From Myxococcales bacterium (GTDB taxonomy: Bacteria; Myxococcota; UBA727; VGSZ01), in NCBI GenBank assembly GCA_023248635.1, contig JAHFED010000021.1:1-64000 (forward strand): DNA of 64,000 nucleotides. The letters are read 5' to 3'. The position numbers and the translations under genes are program-made. Positions 61,956-64,000 of the stretch are shown piece after piece (the first letter of the stretch is position 1; every line of letters begins with the position of its first letter). The notes beneath the pieces were generated by a model. The model saw only the letters and a list, made by a program, of their open reading frames with translations, ran no database searches and was not told the DNA's origin.

Positions 61956-64000
61956 ATGCGCGTCGTCGTCGTCGTCGGCCTTGTCATTGCCCTCTCGTCC
62001 TGCCCCGCCAGCAAGCCCATCGCTCGCGCCCACCGCGTCGCCAGCCGCGCCGAGCTCATCGGCGGACCGCGGGCCCTCGGCGAGATCGGCGATTGGATGA
62101 TCGAAAACGGCAAAGTGCGCTTCATCGTCCAAGACGCGGGCTTCTCCCGAGGCTTCGGCGTCTTCGGCGGCGCGTTGCTCGACGCCGACTTGGTGCGCGA
62201 GAGCACCGGCCGCGGCAACTCCGAAGGCGGCGCCGGCAAAGACAACTTCGGCGAAATGTTCCCGGCTTTCTTCCTCGAGGCGCTCGAACCCCGCGAGGTC
62301 GCCGACCCCAACAACCCCGGCCAGCTGCTGCCTCCCATCGCCATCGAAAACGACGGCAGCGACGGCCAGCCTGCGGTCCTCGTCATCCGCGGGAACGGCG
62401 GCGACTTCATCGCCCTGACCCAGCGGGTCAACGAGCTCCTGCTCGACGACAGCCGACAGACGCCCAACCTCTTCCTCGAGAGCCGCTACATCCTCGAACC
62501 CGACGCGGGTTTCCTCAAGATGACCACGCGCGTGGTGAACGTGAAGGCTCCGGCGGCCTCCATCGAGCTGCCCAATTTCAAGTTCGGCGACGCCCAAGTC
62601 CCGACCCCCTTCGGCGACGTCGTCCTCTTCGGCGGCGGCAACAAGGTCTTCACCCCTCATCCGGCTGGCTTCGACGTGCGCTTCACCCTCGAAGACATCT
62701 ACGCCGACAACGACATCCAGCTGCCTGCGCTGCCCGGCATCACCGCCGAGTTCGTCGCCTCCGCCGGCAAAGACGTTTCCTACGGCCTGCTCGCCGAAGC
62801 CCCGACGGCGCCGACGACGAATTTCGTGCAGAGCAACAGCGACCAGTTTCCGGGCGCAACCGATCACTCCATCCACATCCCCTTCATCGCCAGCGCCTTC
62901 ACGGGCGTGTTCCAGGTGTTGCCGCCGCCGGTGCTGACACCCAACGACGGCGTCGACGGCGGCAGCGATGAGATGACCTACACGCGCTACTTCATGGTTG
63001 GCGACGGCGACGTCGCCAGCATCACGGACACGGTCTACGCCATCCTCGGCGACGAGACCGGCAGCCTGACGGGGCGGCTGCGCATGGACGGCTCGGGCGA
63101 AGGCATGGTTGGAGCCTCGATCATGGTCGTTGGTGCCGACGGCGCGAAGGTCACGCAGATGAAGACCGACGAAGGCGGCCGCTTCTCGGCCAACCTGCGC
63201 CCGGGGACCTACACCTTGCGCACCGTGATGGAGGGCTTCGCGACGCAGACGACGGAGGGCGTGGCCATCAAGGCGGCCGCCGACACGCGCGCGGAGCTCA
63301 CGCTGCCGCAGCCAGCCACGCTCGTGGTGACCGTGGTCGAAGGCGGCGTCGCTGGCGGCCGCGTCCCCGCCAAAGTGAGCCTCATCGGACAGGTGCCGCC
63401 GGAGCACATCGGCGAGCGTCCGCGCGACTGGCTGTTTGACCTCAGCGTCGGCGAAGAATTTAGATACACCGATCTCGTCGACGACGTCGCCGGCGATCCC
63501 AGCACCCTGCAATACATCGAGCATTTTCAATACACGACCGACGGCACACTCACGATGAAGGTGCGCCCCGGCACCTACAAGGTGGTCGCTGGTCGCGGTC
63601 CCGAATACGACCGGGTCGAGCAGGACGTCATACTCGACAGCGGCACCACCAAGACGCTCACGATGGAGATCAACCGCGTGGTCAACACCGACGGCTACGT
63701 CGGCGCCGACTTCCATCTTCACACCGTCTTCTCGCTCGACAGCAACGCGGGCCTGAAGGACCGCATCGCGAGCTACGCCGGCGAAGGCGTCGAATACGCC
63801 GTCAGCACCGACCACAACTTCATCGTCGACTACCGCGCGACCATCGAGAAGCTGGGGCTCGAGCGCTTCATCAATTCGTCGGTGGGCCTGGAGCTCACGA
63901 CCATCGATCGCGGGCACTTCAACGGCTTCCCCCTCGATCGGGGCGACGGGTCGCTCCTCGCCGACGACGACGAAGACATCGCCAACACCATCAAGAGCCG
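61956..64000 (+). CDS. PHP-domain lipoprotein, cut by window end
   Basis: At least 681 codons are present, open to the last base. It has a short signal peptide with lipobox LSSC (Cys16). A long beta-rich domain follows (about 30-360). A carboxypeptidase-regulatory-like/SpaA-type domain is at about 368-450 (GSLTGRLRMDGSGEGMVGA, GRFSANLRPGTYTLRTVMEGF), with a second such unit near 540. A PHP-type metal-dependent phosphoesterase domain starts near residue 582 (YVGADFHLHTVFSLDS), with STDHNF at about 617. An exported PHP hydrolase attached to carbohydrate-binding-like domains is the best reading; substrate is unknown. The ATG at 61956 has no clear ribosome-binding site. Confidence 0.82.
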   Translation, partial: MRVVVVVGLVIALSSCPASKPIARAHRVASRAELIGGPRALGEIGDWMIENGKVRFIVQDAGFSRGFGVFGGALLDADLVRESTGRGNSEGGAGKDNFGEMFPAFFLEALEPREVADPNNPGQLLPPIAIENDGSDGQPAVLVIRGNGGDFIALTQRVNELLLDDSRQTPNLFLESRYILEPDAGFLKMTTRVVNVKAPAASIELPNFKFGDAQVPTPFGDVVLFGGGNKVFTPHPAGFDVRFTLEDIYADNDIQLPALPGITAEFVASAGKDVSYGLLAEAPTAPTTNFVQSNSDQFPGATDHSIHIPFIASAFTGVFQVLPPPVLTPNDGVDGGSDEMTYTRYFMVGDGDVASITDTVYAILGDETGSLTGRLRMDGSGEGMVGASIMVVGADGAKVTQMKTDEGGRFSANLRPGTYTLRTVMEGFATQTTEGVAIKAAADTRAELTLPQPATLVVTVVEGGVAGGRVPAKVSLIGQVPPEHIGERPRDWLFDLSVGEEFRYTDLVDDVAGDPSTLQYIEHFQYTTDGTLTMKVRPGTYKVVAGRGPEYDRVEQDVILDSGTTKTLTMEINRVVNTDGYVGADFHLHTVFSLDSNAGLKDRIASYAGEGVEYAVSTDHNFIVDYRATIEKLGLERFINSSVGLELTTIDRGHFNGFPLDRGDGSLLADDDEDIANTIKS

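Noticed and set aside
61932-63917. Leftward 661-codon frame opposite the PHP lipoprotein
   Set aside because: The plus strand has a lipobox and PHP motifs; the antisense is compositionally biased.

Overview
The window is GC-rich (about two thirds G+C by eye; not computed). It is densely coding and bacterial, with many lipoproteins, FHA-domain and TPR proteins, a type IV pilin-like operon, CheW-like proteins and an ETF:quinone-oxidoreductase-like Fe-S protein. Large secreted proteins carry LVIVD, choice-of-anchor or Cys-rich modules. This mixture is typical of Myxococcota / former Deltaproteobacteria, but no rRNA or other decisive marker is present, so the lineage is an inference. I see no tRNA, rRNA, CRISPR array, insertion sequence or phage gene.

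Layout. 0.2-6 kb: a 963-aa unknown protein, a repeat array, and the leftward operon TPR protein-recF-deoxyhypusine-synthase-like gene. 6-13 kb: dnaE, then a giant receptor-L-domain-like lipoprotein. 13.5-15.6 kb: a three-gene coupled operon (membrane protein, UbiG-like methyltransferase, membrane protein). 15.7-18.1 kb: lon. 18.2-21.8 kb: the leftward operon thiD-tadA-(membrane-thioredoxin fusion)-lipoprotein, each gene overlapping the next by 4 nt, preceded by a small membrane protein. 21.9-23.4 kb: an orphan histidine kinase. 23.5-32.2 kb: an extracytoplasmic block of DUF1549-like lipoprotein, Tat-exported DUF1501 protein, small c-type-like lipoprotein, HExxH lipoprotein, and a large di-haem TolB-like lipoprotein. 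32.3-33.8 kb: an alpha-methylacyl-CoA-racemase-like enzyme and an SCP2 domain protein. 34-36 kb: a small lipoprotein, an AcpH-like protein and two CheW-like proteins. 36.3-41.4 kb: GspH/PilV/PilW/PilX-like pseudopilins. 41.5-51 kb: zinc-ribbon/TPR protein, OprP-like porin, a strictly periodic Cys protein, FHA protein, EMO-like Fe-S oxidoreductase, and an FHA-lipoyl membrane protein. 51.2-55.7 kb: a 981-aa lipoprotein and two glycosyltransferase-type genes. 55.7-58.9 kb: a CHASE2 adenylate cyclase directly followed by a cNMP-binding Crp/Fnr regulator. 58.9-64 kb: fmt, a CsgG/TolB-like TPR protein, DUF423, a small membrane protein, and a PHP-domain lipoprotein cut by the window end.

The most unusual signal is three families of short dispersed repeats: A with a 33-bp unit, B with a 63-bp unit, and C with 21/27-bp spacing. 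Every period is a multiple of three. Families A and B are built from hairpins. They sit at gene ends, between operon genes, between divergent genes, and, for family C, inside coding sequence in frame. They resemble in behaviour, not sequence, the palindromic elements of Rickettsia that insert into genes. Two other observations stand out: a protein with 22 cysteines all in one phase of a three-residue period, and islands of AT-ending codons inside otherwise GC-ending genes, several lying on conserved motifs.
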